DNA of 64,000 bases from Phycomyces nitens. Its lineage: Eukaryota > Mucoromycota > Mucoromycetes > Mucorales > Phycomycetaceae. The notes below the pieces were generated by a model that searched no databases, was not told where the DNA came from, and saw only the letters and a list, made by a program, of their open reading frames with translations. This document shows positions 1 through 13,448 of the stretch, piece by piece. Location of the stretch: contig JAHRBC010000008.1 of NCBI GenBank assembly GCA_022702545.1, forward strand, positions 806,001 through 870,000, in the 5' to 3' direction. The stretch's first letter is position 1. Each line of letters begins with the position of its first letter. Position numbers and translations under genes: made by a program.

Positions 1-141
1 GGCGCTGGCGCCGGTGGAGGAGAGCATCTGGGAACTCCAGAGGAACAGGGATTCCTGATGGGAGAAGACGAAGAAGATGCCATGGGTCTCACTAACATGA
101 ATGGCTCGGACGAAGAAAGGTTAAGACGATCCAATAGATAA
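1..141 (+). CDS. 3' end of an unidentified protein
   Basis: The window opens inside an open reading frame (frame 1) that runs 46 codons to a TAA at 139-141. The visible tail is glycine-rich (GAGAGGGEHLG) and then acidic and basic (GEDEEDAMGL, DEERLRRSNR). No domain can be recognised in this fragment and the start lies outside the window. It is convergent with the RasGEF gene; the 286 bp between them are AT-rich with several AATAAA-like polyadenylation motifs, consistent with two gene ends. Composition is typical of a soluble, disordered C-terminus. Function is unknown. Confidence 0.6.
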   Translation, partial: GAGAGGGEHLGTPEEQGFLMGEDEEDAMGLTNMNGSDEERLRRSNR

Positions 142-427
142 TATCATGTATTAATCCGCCCATTTCTTTAAATTCCCCTTTTATTTTTGTCTTCTTTATT
201 TTATTTTACATAGTTTCTTGAAAGGCCTTGCCGATGCACATAGACAGACAGATTTATAAAAAAGTGTTGAATGATTTAATGTAATAAAAAAAACAGCCCT
301 TTTTTTGGTGTATAAATGTGTAATTGATAGTATTGTAATGAGGAGTGTATGATGAATATATGAATATGTAATGTGGTGTATGTATATATCTAATTAATGG
401 AATTATTGGAATTATATATAAAATGGC

Positions 428-3400
428 TTAGGCTGGTTCAATCTCAAGGCTCAATTCTCGAATCTTTTCGGTTGTCAGAGCATTGACTTGGAAGCAAAGC
501 TCATACAATGTCTCGTCAGGCTCAAAAGAATAACGACGCGCCAGATTCTGAAATGTCAGGACTCGCTTGATAACCGTAGCAATGATCCTGTGCTTCCTAA
601 AGTTAACAAGCGACTGCTTCAACACTGGAGAAATGGGGGTATTCTGGGTATTGGCCTGGTAGATCTTGTGGTTTTCGCGATCAGGCTCAATGTAGGCTGG
701 CTGTTCCGAATTGAAGACAAGATCAGACAGGTAAATCCCCAGGAACGGAATGCAGCCTCCAAAGGGCAACTTTATCTTGGTCTTGCTAGCCCCATTGTGC
801 GTACCCGGCATTTCAATCTGGACCTCGGTGGGTGACATGCCATACTCTTCTGCGACCATCATCATGCTGTCTCTAATCGATTTCCAGTTTCTCATTGGAG
901 ACGTAAAGGCCGAGAGCTGGTCCAGAAGTTTCATCTCTGACGTGCCTACTCGCGACCATGTCTTTTGGAGACGCGACACTGAAGGCGACTGGAGACCCAA
1001 GAGAATCTGCACAAGCGTAGCAAAGTTGCAGAACAGCTTGCATTTCTATTCCAAAGGTTAGCATGGCTTGCATTCCATCTCCTGTACTTACCTGGGCCAG
1101 GCGAATGAACTTTTCAATGACTCGCACACGCTCATCGATCTGGCGTGTCCGCACAATCTCACTGGCCACCCAGAGACACACTGCGTTGAAGCGCTTGATT
1201 ACTTGCTCTACGCCACCGTGGTCCTTGCGTGTCAGCTGGATCTGACGCGTACGACGCGTGTAATTGATGTCGTTATTTTGACCTATCCATTCGTCTTCGT
1301 CTTCATCTACAGGTCCAAAATCACCCTTTGTGGCGTCCATCTTAGTCCACTTGCAATGGACCATCTCCTCCCAATTGACATCCAGCAACACCGTCTTTTC
1401 AATCAAACACAGCTGCTGGGCCATATCCTCTGAACGTCTCTTTAGGATAAATGAGCGGTAGGCCCAGTTGGTTTCGATCCTCTCGTGGCTAATCATGCTT
1501 GTTCCTAGAGAGTGGACTGGGCGAGGGATGGCAGGTATCGACATTGCACTTGGACTCTTGGCGTATCTTCCAGAAGGCGCAGATGCTGACGAAGGTTGAG
1601 TTGGGTGGACTGGAGGTTGTTCCGCAATAAATACCGACGCGTCTGTCACACACGAGTTCTGGGTGGCAGCAACACTGGTTCCTTCGTGGTGATCAAACGA
1701 TCCAGTGTGGTTGATGGTGGAGGAGGTGGTTGAGGCCGAGAATACCACAGGATGGTCCCCCTCGGGTATCCTAAGCATCCCATTTGGTTGGTCTGACGGG
1801 TGGATACTTGAGAACGGTCGAAGGTAACTCAGATAAAGAGGGCCATCTCGCTTTTCCATTGCTGGCATAGGCTCCTTGGGGGCTGGCACAGGCTCAAACA
1901 CCGGCCCACGGTCGAAGCTAGCCCCTCTTCGTCTTCTCAGCTCCATGCTATGGCGTCGTTCGTCATCACCTTCTGGATGCAGTACAAGACTGATGCGCTT
2001 GCATTCTTGAGTCCGTCCTGGAATCCTTGTACACGTTGTACACTCGCATTTAGAGTCCTGACGCAGTGCCTCAGCAATCCGTATCACCATCTGTCCAGCA
2101 GGAATACCAGGATTCGACTTCTTTTTACGGATTCCAGTCTGCTGTGGTTTAATTGGCTCGGGAATGGGCTCTTGAGGCTGTTGCTGTTGCTGTGGCTGTG
2201 TTTGCAACTGTGTGGGTGGAGTGATGTCCGGTTGAGTGGATATGATGAGTGGCTGGTCACTGGGAGAAAACACCTTTGCAATCGTCTTGGCCAGGCCTCG
2301 TTTGCCATTGAGGTCGATTTGTTTGTCATTCAAGGGCGTAGGGGTCAGCGAAGGTGCAGGGTGATCTGCACAGGTCTGGTCATAGGCAATTGCCTTGAAA
2401 GACTCTATCGAGGTTGCCTTTAGACTCTTGGATTTCGTGGGTTTCTGGTTGGTCGACAGTGGCTGTGCAGACTGACTATCAATCTTTTCATTCAGCTGCC
2501 GTTCACTCTTGCGCTTCTCGATACTCTTCTTGGACAGGTTCTTTGCCAGCCCTTCCACGGGCCAGCTCTCAAACAGGGTTTCTTTTTCTTCATTCTGTGG
2601 GCTGGGTATCTTATTTGGAGCCACACGTCGACCTGCACTGGGTCTTCTATTGAACAGAGATGTTGACTGGGATGGAATGTTCTCGAAAGCAGCCATACGC
2701 GAAGCCACGAGTCCTTTCTTGACTGGTATGATGGGACTAGGGCTCTCTTGTGGCTGTCCCTCTGATTTGAAGGCCTGTAGCCGTGTCTGAAGTGTGTCAA
2801 TTAGTGGTACAGGAGATTGAGGTGCGGTTGTGGTGGGTACATTTGTGGTAGGTACATTTGTGGTGAGTACATTTGTGGTGGGTGCAGGTGTAGGCCGCGG
2901 TGAAGCGGTTGGGGGTTCTGGGTGGCGCATGCTTGAAGAAGATCCCATGCGCGAAACTGAAGGCGACGGACCCTGTGGTTCTACAGACGGATTTCCTGAA
3001 AAGAATTCGGCTCTCTTACGCTCATCTTCCTCTTCGCGTCGGCGTCGTTCGGACTCGAGCTTGGCCGTCAGTTGCTCGTTGAGATCATTAAAGTGGGTTG
3101 GGTTATGTCTTTCTGACGTGGCTGTTGCGACAGACTTTGGCCTATCAACTTCGTCTTCAACATCTTCCTCTGCCAAAGAATCTTCCTCGCTCATCTCTGC
3201 GTCGGTTGTGCCTGGACTAATGGTGCTCTCAAGTGAATCGTCTGTCACAACACTAGACCGTGAACTTTCCTCGGGTGCGACTGGCTCTGGAGGATCGACA
3301 GGAGCACTGCCGTCCTCGTCTAGAAACCGTTTCTGTTGCTCCATTCGGTGCATATAGGATGCCTTGATTGCCATGACGTCCATCTTACTTTGCCCCGTGC

Positions 3401-5982
3401 GTGCCATACTAAACGCACTCGAAGCATAACGGGAAATGTTATTGTAATTCGCGTCCGAGTCCCAGGCAGAGGATGTGGTGGATGCCCGGTACCCTTCACT
3501 TTCTGGGTGGCTTCCGGTAGCCGATTGAGGGTTTCGTACGCTTCCAATCACAACCACTGGTGCTCTACGAGCATCCTGGACGGCCATGTTTCCATTGTGC
3601 TGTCCACCCACATCAACACCCCCAAAGGTTGTCTTGCGGCGAATGGCACTTTGAGACAACTTGGCTCGCACCATTTCGCCTACCCGCTCCTGATCAGAGG
3701 TTGGAGGAGGCGGTGCAATGACCTGGACACGCTCAGATGCTGAGCTGCGATAATACACCTTCTTGAGACGTCGTACCACTCTTTTGAGACCTTTGACGAT
3801 TCGCTGGTCTCTGGGGGAATGTCGGACAACAGGATGGTATGGCAAGGTATTTAGGAAATTTGTTAGGACAATTCGAAGTTCGCGGCATGGAATGAAATCG
3901 TGTACAAAGTAGTTTAGTAGCCAGTGTCGCATTACCACAAATGTCCTACAATTGAATACAAGTAAGACACCAGGCGTACTTTCATTTCTGTTTTGTGACC
4001 CATTGTGTTGCGTTGTGATTCTGTGCTGCAATATGCCACATTAGGGTTTGTGATTTACCTGATCCTCACCACCCGTCTGTCTTCTTCGTCATTCAACAGG
4101 GCCCATTCGAACCGCAAGATCAAGAGTTTGCAAAGCTGGGTAGGTGAAATGAATGTGCGATATGTCAAGAAAAAGTCGGTCATAAAATTATAATCTACAC
4201 GAATTCACAAGTATCAAAATCAATTTCAAGTGATTTATATAAAAAAGAAAAACTTACCAAGTGTGCTTGTCAACTTTTGCACCAGCTTTTCTACCGTGGC
4301 AGCCTCAATGACTTGAGGAATAGGAGCGTCTTGAACAGCCTGTTCTTCGGGCTCTTTTCGGATCGGCTTCTTGCCAAGTGCCTTTCGTAGCAAAACCGAG
4401 CCCCTGTGATCTCCTTCTGTGGAATCTTTGGCAAGAAACGATGATATCACACTGTGGGGTCTTGGTCTTTTCAATTGAATGCTTTTTGAGAACTTTAGAC
4501 CGTCTGATAACATCTGGGCCGGCCACCTTGTAGGGCCTAGCATTGACTTTTTTGATCGGCCATTGGGATTGCTGATGTGGTCGATGTTTTCTGTGGTGGA
4601 GGTTGTATTTGACGAAAAACCACGTGAAGGTGTGGTGGTTGAACTTGAGCTGGTGATGGACCGGATCGACTGTGTAGAAAGAGTGGAACTTGGAGATGGC
4701 CTTGATCGCATTGATAGAGCCTGAGGGTCAGGACCCCAAATGATAATTCGGTCATCTTCGTCTGATCGCAAGAGATCAAATATGGCAGGTGGATAGCCAA
4801 TAAACACGAGGGGTGGTGCGACTTCCCAAGGCTCGATTTTGCTGGTTGGTACACGCGTATTAAAGGTATTATTGGCATAGGTAGGCGAGGAAATCGATCG
4901 GAGTGGAGTAGAGGGTATGATAGTAGTAGTAGAAGCAGTGTTTGGGGTGGCTATGGTGGCAGTTGAATGCAGACTTGAGGTGGAAAATAGGTCGTCCTGA
5001 AAGTGGCAAACACTTGGAATATCAGGCAAAGTGAGTTTTCTTGGCATGGGCTCTGGAGTTGGAGGATCTCCTGATAAGAATGGCTTTAGACCGTTCTTGA
5101 GAGCGTTTGTGCCAACAGGGTCAAGTACCGAGTCGACCAGCGACGTGAATGTCTGTTGTGAGGTGTCTCTATCAATAGACCATCGCTCATTAGTACTTGT
5201 TGATGGTGTGTCGGGAGAGGTTCGAATGACATGTGGTTCTTGAGCAGGTTTATGATCTTGTTGTGATCCTGTCAAGGGTTCATTGCTCGGTCGCTCCCAG
5301 AATATCTTTGAATCTGCATAATCTTTAACGCCAAACACTGTTGCCAATGCTGCTCGTTCTCTGCCTCCTTCGCTAGTGTCATTGAGGAATTCGAGAGGGA
5401 TGATGGAGTTGTTTCGTTTACGTCGAGGTGCTGGAATTGCAGTTTCACATGGCAACGGAATGTCTGTTGTCATTGCGACGGCTTTGTTGAACTGGTCTGT
5501 TTTGTCGGTTGCCATGGTGTATTCTGACCTGGCAGGTATTTGGCTGGCAAAAAAGTTGTATTGTTATTGTTATTACTATTATTGTTTATTTTATATAGAA
5601 TAAAGGTTTTCATATGTATAAATGCATTTATATATTTATATAGTTTATATATGTATATATATTATATATACATATGTAGATGAATGGATATTATGTATAT
5701 TAATAAATATATAAATGTGTGTGTGTGTGTGGTTTTGTAGAAAAAGCGCTGCCAAAATGTACTTTTTTTTTTCTTTTTTTTTCCTTCTTCTTCTTTTTAT
5801 AGGCTATTTATATATATATGTATATATAAAATATATGTATTATATAATATAATATAATATATAATATTAATAATATATAGATAGTTCATTTACCTGTTTT
5901 CCCAGTAGCTATCCTGAGAGACGACTGAGGCATGAGATTCATCTATTGAAATACTCCAGGATATTGGCTCTTTGGCTGCCAT
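428..5982 (-). CDS. Ras guanine-nucleotide exchange factor (CDC25/RasGEF family)
   Basis: This protein should activate Ras-type GTPases by GDP release. I join five exons: 5982-5894, 5528-4258, 4194-4059, 3945-1092 and 1045-428, giving 1655 aa. A RasGEF N-terminal module lies at about residues 430-560 (TVEKLVQKLTSTL, then FFLTYRTFISP and the MRHWLLNYF helix across two introns). A long Ser/Pro/Gln-rich, probably disordered linker follows. The catalytic CDC25 domain is at about 1340-1640 (FNAVCLWVASEI, QSPSVSRLQKTW, GGCIPFLGIYLSDL, NFRKHRIIATVIKRV). The first exon is small and its 365-bp intron is very AT-rich, so the extreme N-terminus is the least certain part; the alternative start is the ATG at 5515. 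No N-terminal SH3 domain is evident, unlike yeast Cdc25. All junction phases are consistent. Confidence 0.9.
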
Positions 5983-6065
5983 CTACTAGAGACTGATGTA
6001 AAAAAGGGGGGATGGCAGTAATAAAATAGAGGCAAACAAGAGCTTTGAGAACCTTTGAAGACAAA

Positions 6066-6110
6066 TGTAATGTAGTGTAGTGTAGTGTAGTGTAGTGTAA
6101 TGCAATGCAA
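6066..6110. repeat. Pentanucleotide (TGTAG)n-type microsatellite
   Basis: Nine consecutive pentamers follow the pattern TGTAA, five TGTAG, TGTAA, then TGCAA twice. The repeat lies about 85 bp upstream of the RasGEF start and so probably in its promoter or 5' UTR. Related TGTAA/TGTAG pentamers occur just upstream of the Abitram-like gene start (56926-56946), and TATTG-type pentamers sit in a ClpX intron near 25905-25935. Confidence 0.85.
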
Positions 6111-8474
6111 AACAGGAGACGAGAAAGAGAGTGAAAAAATAAAGAAGGCTGGGGATTTATAAATTGATTTTAATAAATAAAATAAATAAATAAAAATAAA
6201 TAAATAAATGAATAAATGAATAATTGAATTGAATTGACAACGAGAGAGTCAAACAGGATGAACAATTGTTTATGGTTACTGTACAGATACATATTGTTCC
6301 TCAAATGGTAAAAGATATCAAGTCAATAAATTAACTTTTGGGATACTCATTACCGCTAATTTCTAAATATTTTTTATTTTTTAAAAAAGATGCTCTGTTA
6401 CTGCCATCTTCAAACAACTCCCCCTCCTCCTCCTCTTCTTCTTCCTTTCTCTCTTTCAAGTACATGGTCTTGTAGACGCCCTTTCTTCATTCTTACATGG
6501 TGGAATCAATCGCTTTTTATTTTATTTTATTTTTTGTCATACTCCCATTACGAGCCCCCTTGAGGCTGGTAATCACCGCTTAAAACACATCATATTTGCC
6601 ACTCCTAATGAACAACAAAAGAACAAGTATAAAATTGTAGATGAAATGGATTTATGACAAGAGTCAAACAGGTACTTTTACACCTTGTAATGTCTTTACC
6701 ATATATACATATGTGTATGTAATTCAATCACGAGATATTTTATTTTATTTGATCTTATTTTATTTTGGCTACCGCCTTACCCCCTTTAGAATCTTGCCCT
6801 AAAATCCCTGGGGATGATGATCAAGGATATATGGCATTTATGAAAATGAGATGATTAAAGTGAAATGAAACACAGGAATTTATATGAACAAGAGGTTTAA
6901 AATGTATTTTTATATATATTTATTATTAATAATGGCATTTGCATACTTTAACCTCCAATAACTGTGTTCTCCGGCTGTTTCAACTAATCACCATGACAAT
7001 GGACAGAATCTTTAAAGTTGTACATGTTCAATGTTATTGTATTCTGATGGACCAATAAATTATTCTTATGGCTCAGCATTCAATACAATGCAATTTATTG
7101 GTGATTTGAGAGAAAACGCTAAAAAAGAAATCTCGGTTCAGTAATGCCAAACCTAGGTAATCATCAAGAGAGAACAAAAGATCCACATACACATAAACAT
7201 ACTCCACAACTGGACGATCTACATTCAAACATCTTTTTATATATACATATACATATATACATATATACTTAATTTTGTTCGGGGTAGAGAACTTGTTTAT
7301 GGGCTGGCCCCAAAAGCAAAACCATTCAAACCAACATGGACTTTATTGACCATGGTTTCGTACCAAGGCCTTTTAACAATGTCATTTAGTCAATAAACTA
7401 ATTGATCCTTGTCAAAGACTTGGAAAATGATAGAGGCAGGTAGGATATTCGACCAGGGAATGGCACTGTTTACGCCAATATGAAAAGGTATATGATTGTA
7501 ACCAAAGAGTCTCTTTTTCATTCATTATTTATTTTGGAGGTTTACCAGGATTTCTTTTTCTTTTTTTAAAACAAAAGACTAGAGTTGGTAAAGAAGATTC
7601 AAAAGGGTCTTGATCGGCTAAAGGCAGTGAAGCAAAATATGCTTTAAAGCATACTTTTAGTCAGTCAATAGAATACTGCTGTTGTCCAACGTGTGGGTCC
7701 TTGATAATGGATACAATAGACTGTTAGTATTATTATTATTATTATTGTCATGTCCTTTAATAGCAATTGCTTGATTCTACACCATTCCTAAACTCTTTAC
7801 CTGATAATTTAAAGTCTCTTGTATAACCTTTGTAAACCGCGACAACGCCACCATTTTACAAGAATCACAACCTCCTGGAGTCATGTACCGTAATAATCTA
7901 AATGTCTCTCCTGGCTATTAAGTGCCATTAAATCCGTACAATTGACTTGACCCTGAAAACCACAGGTCTGTAGGCATTTTTATATACTCTATTTATTATT
8001 GATGGGCTATTGATTGTACTTTACCAGTTTCCCCAAGACCATGGCTTGTTTATTACCAGTTATTAATTATTGCTATATTGAACCCATTGGAAAAATAAAA
8101 AAAGTGACCAAGCTTCCAAGCCAAGGAAATAGAATGGGAATTAATGAGTATATTGCTATTTGACTAGACACAAAATGGCGTAACTAGAGGGCTCTGTCCT
8201 TTTCTTTCTTTTTCTTTTTTTGTTATCGCCCACCAACTGTTACGCCAAGAATTCAATTGCCTTTTTCTTCTTCTTCTTCTATACATATATAGCAGCCAGG
8301 AAAAAGGAAAAAAACTTCTCCATGATCGTCGGGTTCCACCAACTTCATGTGATTCCAAGGTTGAACAGGTAGTATTTGTAGGTGAATGTGTGTATTTAAT
8401 CTGAGAACATGGACTGGTCTCGGCCTCATAATTTAATATGGAACTGTCAAAATATTGTAAAGACTTATCTGACC

Positions 8475-8828
8475 TTAATGCCGACTGCTCTTTCTAATAT
8501 ATCTAATCACAAGGAGTCCTAAATTTATCCATGGCACAAATAGAATCATCTTTCCAACCTTGTCCCACATATTTATTTTTGACAAGTGCTTCACCACATA
8601 GAACCAAGCACCCAAATAGAAATCAGAACCCACTATGGGGTCTATCGAGCCATTTTCTTTTCTTTTTTTTTTAGAAAAATATAAAGTCATTGCAATGAGC
8701 GTTCCATTGTCTTGAGCCAATGTCACCATGTTCCACCTAGACAATTGTGGCATCTTTGGTTGTACATTCACAGCACCTGTCGTGTAACAGAATAAAGATG
8801 TCAAACAGAATCGGATTCGAGGCACCAT
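8475..8828 (-). CDS. Doubtful ORF, possible small membrane protein
   Basis: A 117-codon open frame opens with a hydrophobic segment and has a second hydrophobic stretch near the end (KMILFVPWINLGLLVIRY). The central part (GSDFYLGAWFYVVKHLSK) is more protein-like than most random frames in this AT-rich region. A poly-A-encoded KKKRK interrupts it, which could mark an intron or decay. I recognise no family and see no clear promoter. It may be a real short gene, a fragment of a lost gene, or chance. Confidence 0.25.
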   Translation of the reverse strand: MVPRIRFCLTSLFCYTTGAVNVQPKMPQLSRWNMVTLAQDNGTLIAMTLYFSKKKRKENGSIDPIVGSDFYLGAWFYVVKHLSKINMWDKVGKMILFVPWINLGLLVIRYIRKSSRH

Positions 8829-9063
8829 TTAAGCAGCACACTCCTTAAAAACACCTGTCAAGAATCACTTTAAAGGTGTTTGGACAAACGATATTTACAT
8901 GCCTGTTTTATATTTCAATACCATTTCACCAAAAACTATAGTTATTGTGCACTTATTTTCCAATTATATACGTCTATATTAAAAAAAAAGAGAGAGAGAG
9001 AGTATGCACAACATCAAATATTTGATAATATTATGATAAAATTTGGTTCTATATTATTATTTC

Positions 9064-11782
9064 TTAGTATTCCCATCGTCTAGCCAGATGGTTCAATGTA
9101 CTCGACATGACATCCCAATGCTCAAGTCCATTTTTAACAGGCAAGAATTCATCTTCACCGGCAGTTCCAGCCAGATGAGTAGCCTAAGTCAACCATGGTG
9201 AGTTTCGTTCTTTTTGTTTTTCTTAAGTGCATACCTTTAATTCACAAAAGTTCGCGCGTCCTTCTTGTCTTTCTGTATGACTAACTGTCACCAAGGTGCC
9301 TTCAATCAAATGTCGACTCTCGTTTCTAAAAGACACGTCTACTAGAGCCATGTTTGATCCAGAAATATCGGCATGACTCCAGAAGCTTGGACAAGACAAT
9401 TCGCTATATCTACAACAGAAAATGTGAGCAATTGTTTATTTGGATTAAAGACTGTCTTACCCTGTCAAACTGCAATTTTTGATCATTTCTTCTACGGTCT
9501 TGGGTAACGGAAGGTTGGCATAGCCCTCTGGCACAGGCATGTTTTCGTTTGTATACAAGGTATATCGTTTGGCGAGGATACGGATATCGATTTTCCTATA
9601 GAAATCAAATTAGCAATATATTCCACAAAATCCACGAGAAATAATAACGATTTTAATAATAACAATATCTTACCCAGACACACAAAGCGCATCCACAACA
9701 GCTCGACCATGTTCTCCCAATACACGGTTCAGCTTGATAGATCCATCCTTTTGTTCTGCGAATTCTATAGTCAATCGCTCCAAGCCATTGCCTCCGTCAT
9801 TTGGAGTCAAGGTTGTTAAAAGGGATGTGTTTACATAATGAGCCTGGATGATTCGTTGATGGAATCCTCCATTGATTCCAACAGGGATCAAAGGTGCCAT
9901 AAAGTTTCCTGGAGGGTTTCTAATACATTAAAGATAGGCACGTTAGAAACCTATGGTGTAGTTTTTTCTTTAAAATGCATATACTTGCGTGGTGAAAAAG
10001 GTACGGTTTTGGTAGTAACGTTCATTGATCATGCTCTGGAGTGTATTAAACCCAAAGGAGCTTTTTAGAGGTGGGGTCAATACATTGGTTCTGGTCTGGT
10101 CAGAAACAGGGTTCTTGAGCAGTAAATGGCCAAATCTGCAAATGTTCATACCAGTGTTAGACGATATAATGGGTATTTAAGGACAACTTACAAGGCCTCT
10201 ACAGAAATATTCTCTTTGGATTCATCTGGGACTTTTAATGTTTCGCGCAAAAGGTCTGCAACACCAGATAATTCAATGGTCACTGGTTCTGATGTACTGT
10301 AACAATGATTTGATTATAGATTAGATACTATGGACCATTTGGTATAAATCCAAGTCAAGCTCGAATGTACCTCTTGTTTGAAATCACTCGTAATAATGGC
10401 TGGTGATGCTTGGAACCAGAAGGCTTTTTTTTAATATATAATAGATACTGATTACTTTTTGGTTGATCTAGGAACCTAGATATTCTATATTGTTTGCTTA
10501 CCCAATTGTGCTCTTCACTAGTTTTCTGGGCAATTCTACTCCACCCAATCTTCCTGGTTAGTAATGGCATGGCCAAGGTGTCATGAGTAGGAATAAATAT
10601 ATAAGGATCCTCTGATTTTCCAGTTGGATCAGTAGAGTTATCAGGAAGAGAGACTATAGTGTGATCTGATACACCCAAGGGCTTCTTGTCAGTGTATCCC
10701 ATCTAATATACATTTCATACACACAAAGTCAACAACCATGGGCCTTTTTGGATCACAAAATTATTATTCTGGCTTTACCTCTGTTAGAGCCAACTCCAAC
10801 TGTCTTTTGCTATTATCCAGAGCATCTAGAGATAATGCAGCGATATGAAACTAGATGTTCACCATCAATAAGCCAATTCCTTTAACCCTGATCCCAGACC
10901 ACTTGCCTTTCCATTATTCATATGAATATAAGTATTGGATACTTTGGAGATATCCGAAAGTATATTCTTTGATTGGACTCCAAAATCAGTCTTGGCCATA
11001 TCGTCTCTCAATTGAGGAATATTGTATTCCTTCTTGACAATTGGCAAACAAGCTTTGATCTCTTCTTTTGCAATCTTGACTTCTTCAGGAAGTCCCTCCA
11101 AGATATACTGCAACTTGCTCACGTCAATTGTAATCGTAGCCTTGCTCCTGTTCTCAATGTTCCGAAGGGTGGCGCCATTATTACCAATCACAAAGAACAA
11201 TTCTTCTCTTGATGCTGGCACCTGCTCTCTGACCTGAAGAGCCTTGAGATTTTTCAATTGTTTTTCGACTTGTTCTTTTGACATAACACCCCAGCATTCA
11301 TTAATGATCTGACGCATCATTGCACTCTTTAGTTTCTTGGGAGCGATTCCCTTTGCCTTTAAATATTCGCGCATCAGAGCAACAGTGTAGCACCTGTTGA
11401 GAACTTCGGTCAATTTGTTATATTTCTCGGTGCTGATTCCTTGGGGATAACTAGCGATCCGATGCGAATCGATTTCCCTAATGAGATCCGATCGTTCAGC
11501 CTCAACAGACTGAGGTGGTGGAGAGGCCACCAGTCTCTGCATAATGGCATGCAGACGTTCTGGGGAAAGGATTTCGGGTGCTTCCTTTTTCGCTTTGGAA
11601 GCTTTGGTGGTTTTTGTAGGTTTTGTGGGTTTGGCTGCTGCAGGTTCGCTACCGGGTTCGTCTGTGCATGTAGTTGAGGAATGAAAGGACGTCAGCCGAG
11701 TTAATGGGGCCGCATTATATGAAAAGACTGAGCGTCTGACCAAGGTCTGAGCGGAAGAAAGATGGCGAAATGTCAAGAACAT
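9064..11782 (-). CDS. SLS1: SLS1-like mitochondrial protein
   Basis: In yeast, Sls1 is a mitochondrial inner-membrane protein that couples mitochondrial transcription to translation; the same role is inferred here. Ten exons encode 709 aa: 11782-10907, 10850-10779, 10702-10502, 10423-10371, 10296-10192, 10135-9989, 9919-9674, 9595-9461, 9409-9235 and 9183-9064. The start chosen is the ATG at 11782, giving a basic, hydroxylated presequence (MFLTFRHLSSAQTLVRRSVF). An SAP-like LMREYLKAKG...ECWG segment lies at about 137-165, followed by a KH-type domain with GNNG at 200-203 and a long C-terminal SLS1 region. Introns 1 and 6 use GCAAGT donors (GC-AG introns); only these restore the frame. It is divergent from the KH gene, 1.67 kb away. 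The family call rests on domain order. Confidence 0.85.
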
Positions 11783-13448
11783 GGTATGGGCATTACAACA
11801 AAAAAAAAAGAAAAAGACCCCAATAGGACAAGTACAAAAATAATTCTTTACTTGAATAGCAGTCACGCCCTGTCATTTTCACACTCATGCAAGGTTAAGG
11901 GTTAAAATTGTTGGGATTTCATGTTCCCGATCATCAGTAAACGTCTTGTTTTACAAGGCTGCAAGGCTAGTGATGTTTGGAATATGCTGAAAAAGAGACG
12001 TTTATTTACCAAGTGGTTGTGGAAGCTAGTTTTATTTATGGAATCAGCATTGATTTTGCAGCCCGGAAAGCCATTATCTATATCCTAATAGACAAGAAAG
12101 CAATGTGCCTGATTGAAGTATAGGTCGTAATCTAAATATCTCAATCATTATTTTCAATCTCTAATAAGCTTACATTGCTACTCCAAAGTTGGTTGCCTAA
12201 AAGCACCTTTTATTTATTTATTTGAACTGATCTATAGAGTAAATACTCTACGACCATATTCATCTGGCTCATAGATTCAAGCTTTCTTTCTGCTCGGAAG
12301 ATTCAGTCTGTAGTCTCTAAAAGCATTCTTGATCAAAACCGAGGGCTAAAAAGTAACTAGTATTTTCTCTCTCTCTCTCTTTTTTTTGGTTTGGAGATGA
12401 TGTGGAGATTTGGTTGGTGTTTGAAATCAGGCCAACATTGAAACTAGACTCAAAAGGGTGTTTCTGTTGGCAGTAAAGGCTGTTTTGAAGGAATCGCTTG
12501 ATAGTATTAGCTTGTAGGTCATTATTGTTATATATATATATATATTTACAAGTCAATATAAGGTGCAGATCAGAGGGTTTAATACTGGTCCAAAAAAAGA
12601 AAAAGATGTTGAGTGTGTAGCAAACATTTATAAAAGATAGATGTATCATTATTTTAGCTTGCAAAACCATGCAACTAGATCAATTGGTTGTTTTCCATGG
12701 AATATTGATATAGTACAACTAAAGATATCTTGGCTGGACATAATGCGTCCTCTATAGATCAACGTCTTGAATCTTGAAGAAAAAAAGAAGAAGATGTTGA
12801 ACAATATTTGGCTCCAATTCGTCATTTGTCTAGAGGCATGTTCATTGTATTAACCTCTCTTTGTTTTACGCGGTAAATTTTGTCGGGTTTCCTTTTTTCT
12901 TTTCTTTTTATCTTTATTTTAGAAAAAGCATGATATTAGCATAGCTCTATTAGGCTTTTTGAACAAAGAATGTAATGATCGACCCAGAAATTGGATCGAG
13001 CGATAATGGTGTTGAGCAAATGTGGTATAGATAGATGGTGGATTCATGATATTCTAAGATGAATTTTAGACTGATAATATTCAAAAAAACAATTTTTTTG
13101 TACAAATTTTGAAGCCCTTTTTTTCCCCACCCACTGTATTTATTCATTGTCCTTGGGCCATGCTTTCCACAATATCGTTAGTACTATTACTATTACTATT
13201 ATTTTGTTATTGTTTTTGTTATTCCTTTTCAACAATGGGATTTGGGTAGGATTGCAAACCCCACTGCAACTTCAAATTTATTACGATGGTCTTTTTCGAT
13301 GTTTGTTATTCTCTTTTGACACATAAATACAGCACAATCAAAATGTCTCGACGTATTGCTATTATCTCCTTTTATACACTAACTCTCATCTCTCTCTCTC
13401 TCAACGAACGCAGCTTATTATAACCCAATAGACAGATTCCAAAAAGAC
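11783..13448. other. Divergent intergenic region between SLS1 and the multi-KH gene
   Basis: These 1.67 kb are AT-rich, with CT runs at 12365-12380 and 13385-13405 and an AT dinucleotide run near 12530-12545. Short ORFs (12317-12670 minus, 12950-13147 minus) are low-complexity and unsupported. The region should contain both promoters. Apart from the uORF listed separately, I see nothing else definable. Confidence 0.6.
13343..13423 (+). promoter_or_regulatory. Upstream ORF in the presumed leader of the KH gene
   Basis: An ATG at 13343 opens 26 codons and closes at a TAA (13421-13423), 25 bp before the main start at 13449. It begins MSRRIAIISF and lies just downstream of a likely promoter. If transcription starts above it, it could restrict translation of the KH protein; alternatively the leader starts below it. 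Confidence 0.35.

Larger units (their letters stand above)
5983..9063. other. Gene-free AT-rich intergenic region between two minus-strand genes
   Basis: I see no supportable gene in these 3.1 kb apart from the weak ORF listed separately. The stretch contains poly-A/T tracts, (TAAA)n-like runs near 6175-6215, dinucleotide AT runs near 7240-7270 and a CT-rich patch near 6420-6460. Being 5' of RasGEF and 3' of SLS1, it must contain the RasGEF promoter. Confidence 0.6.
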
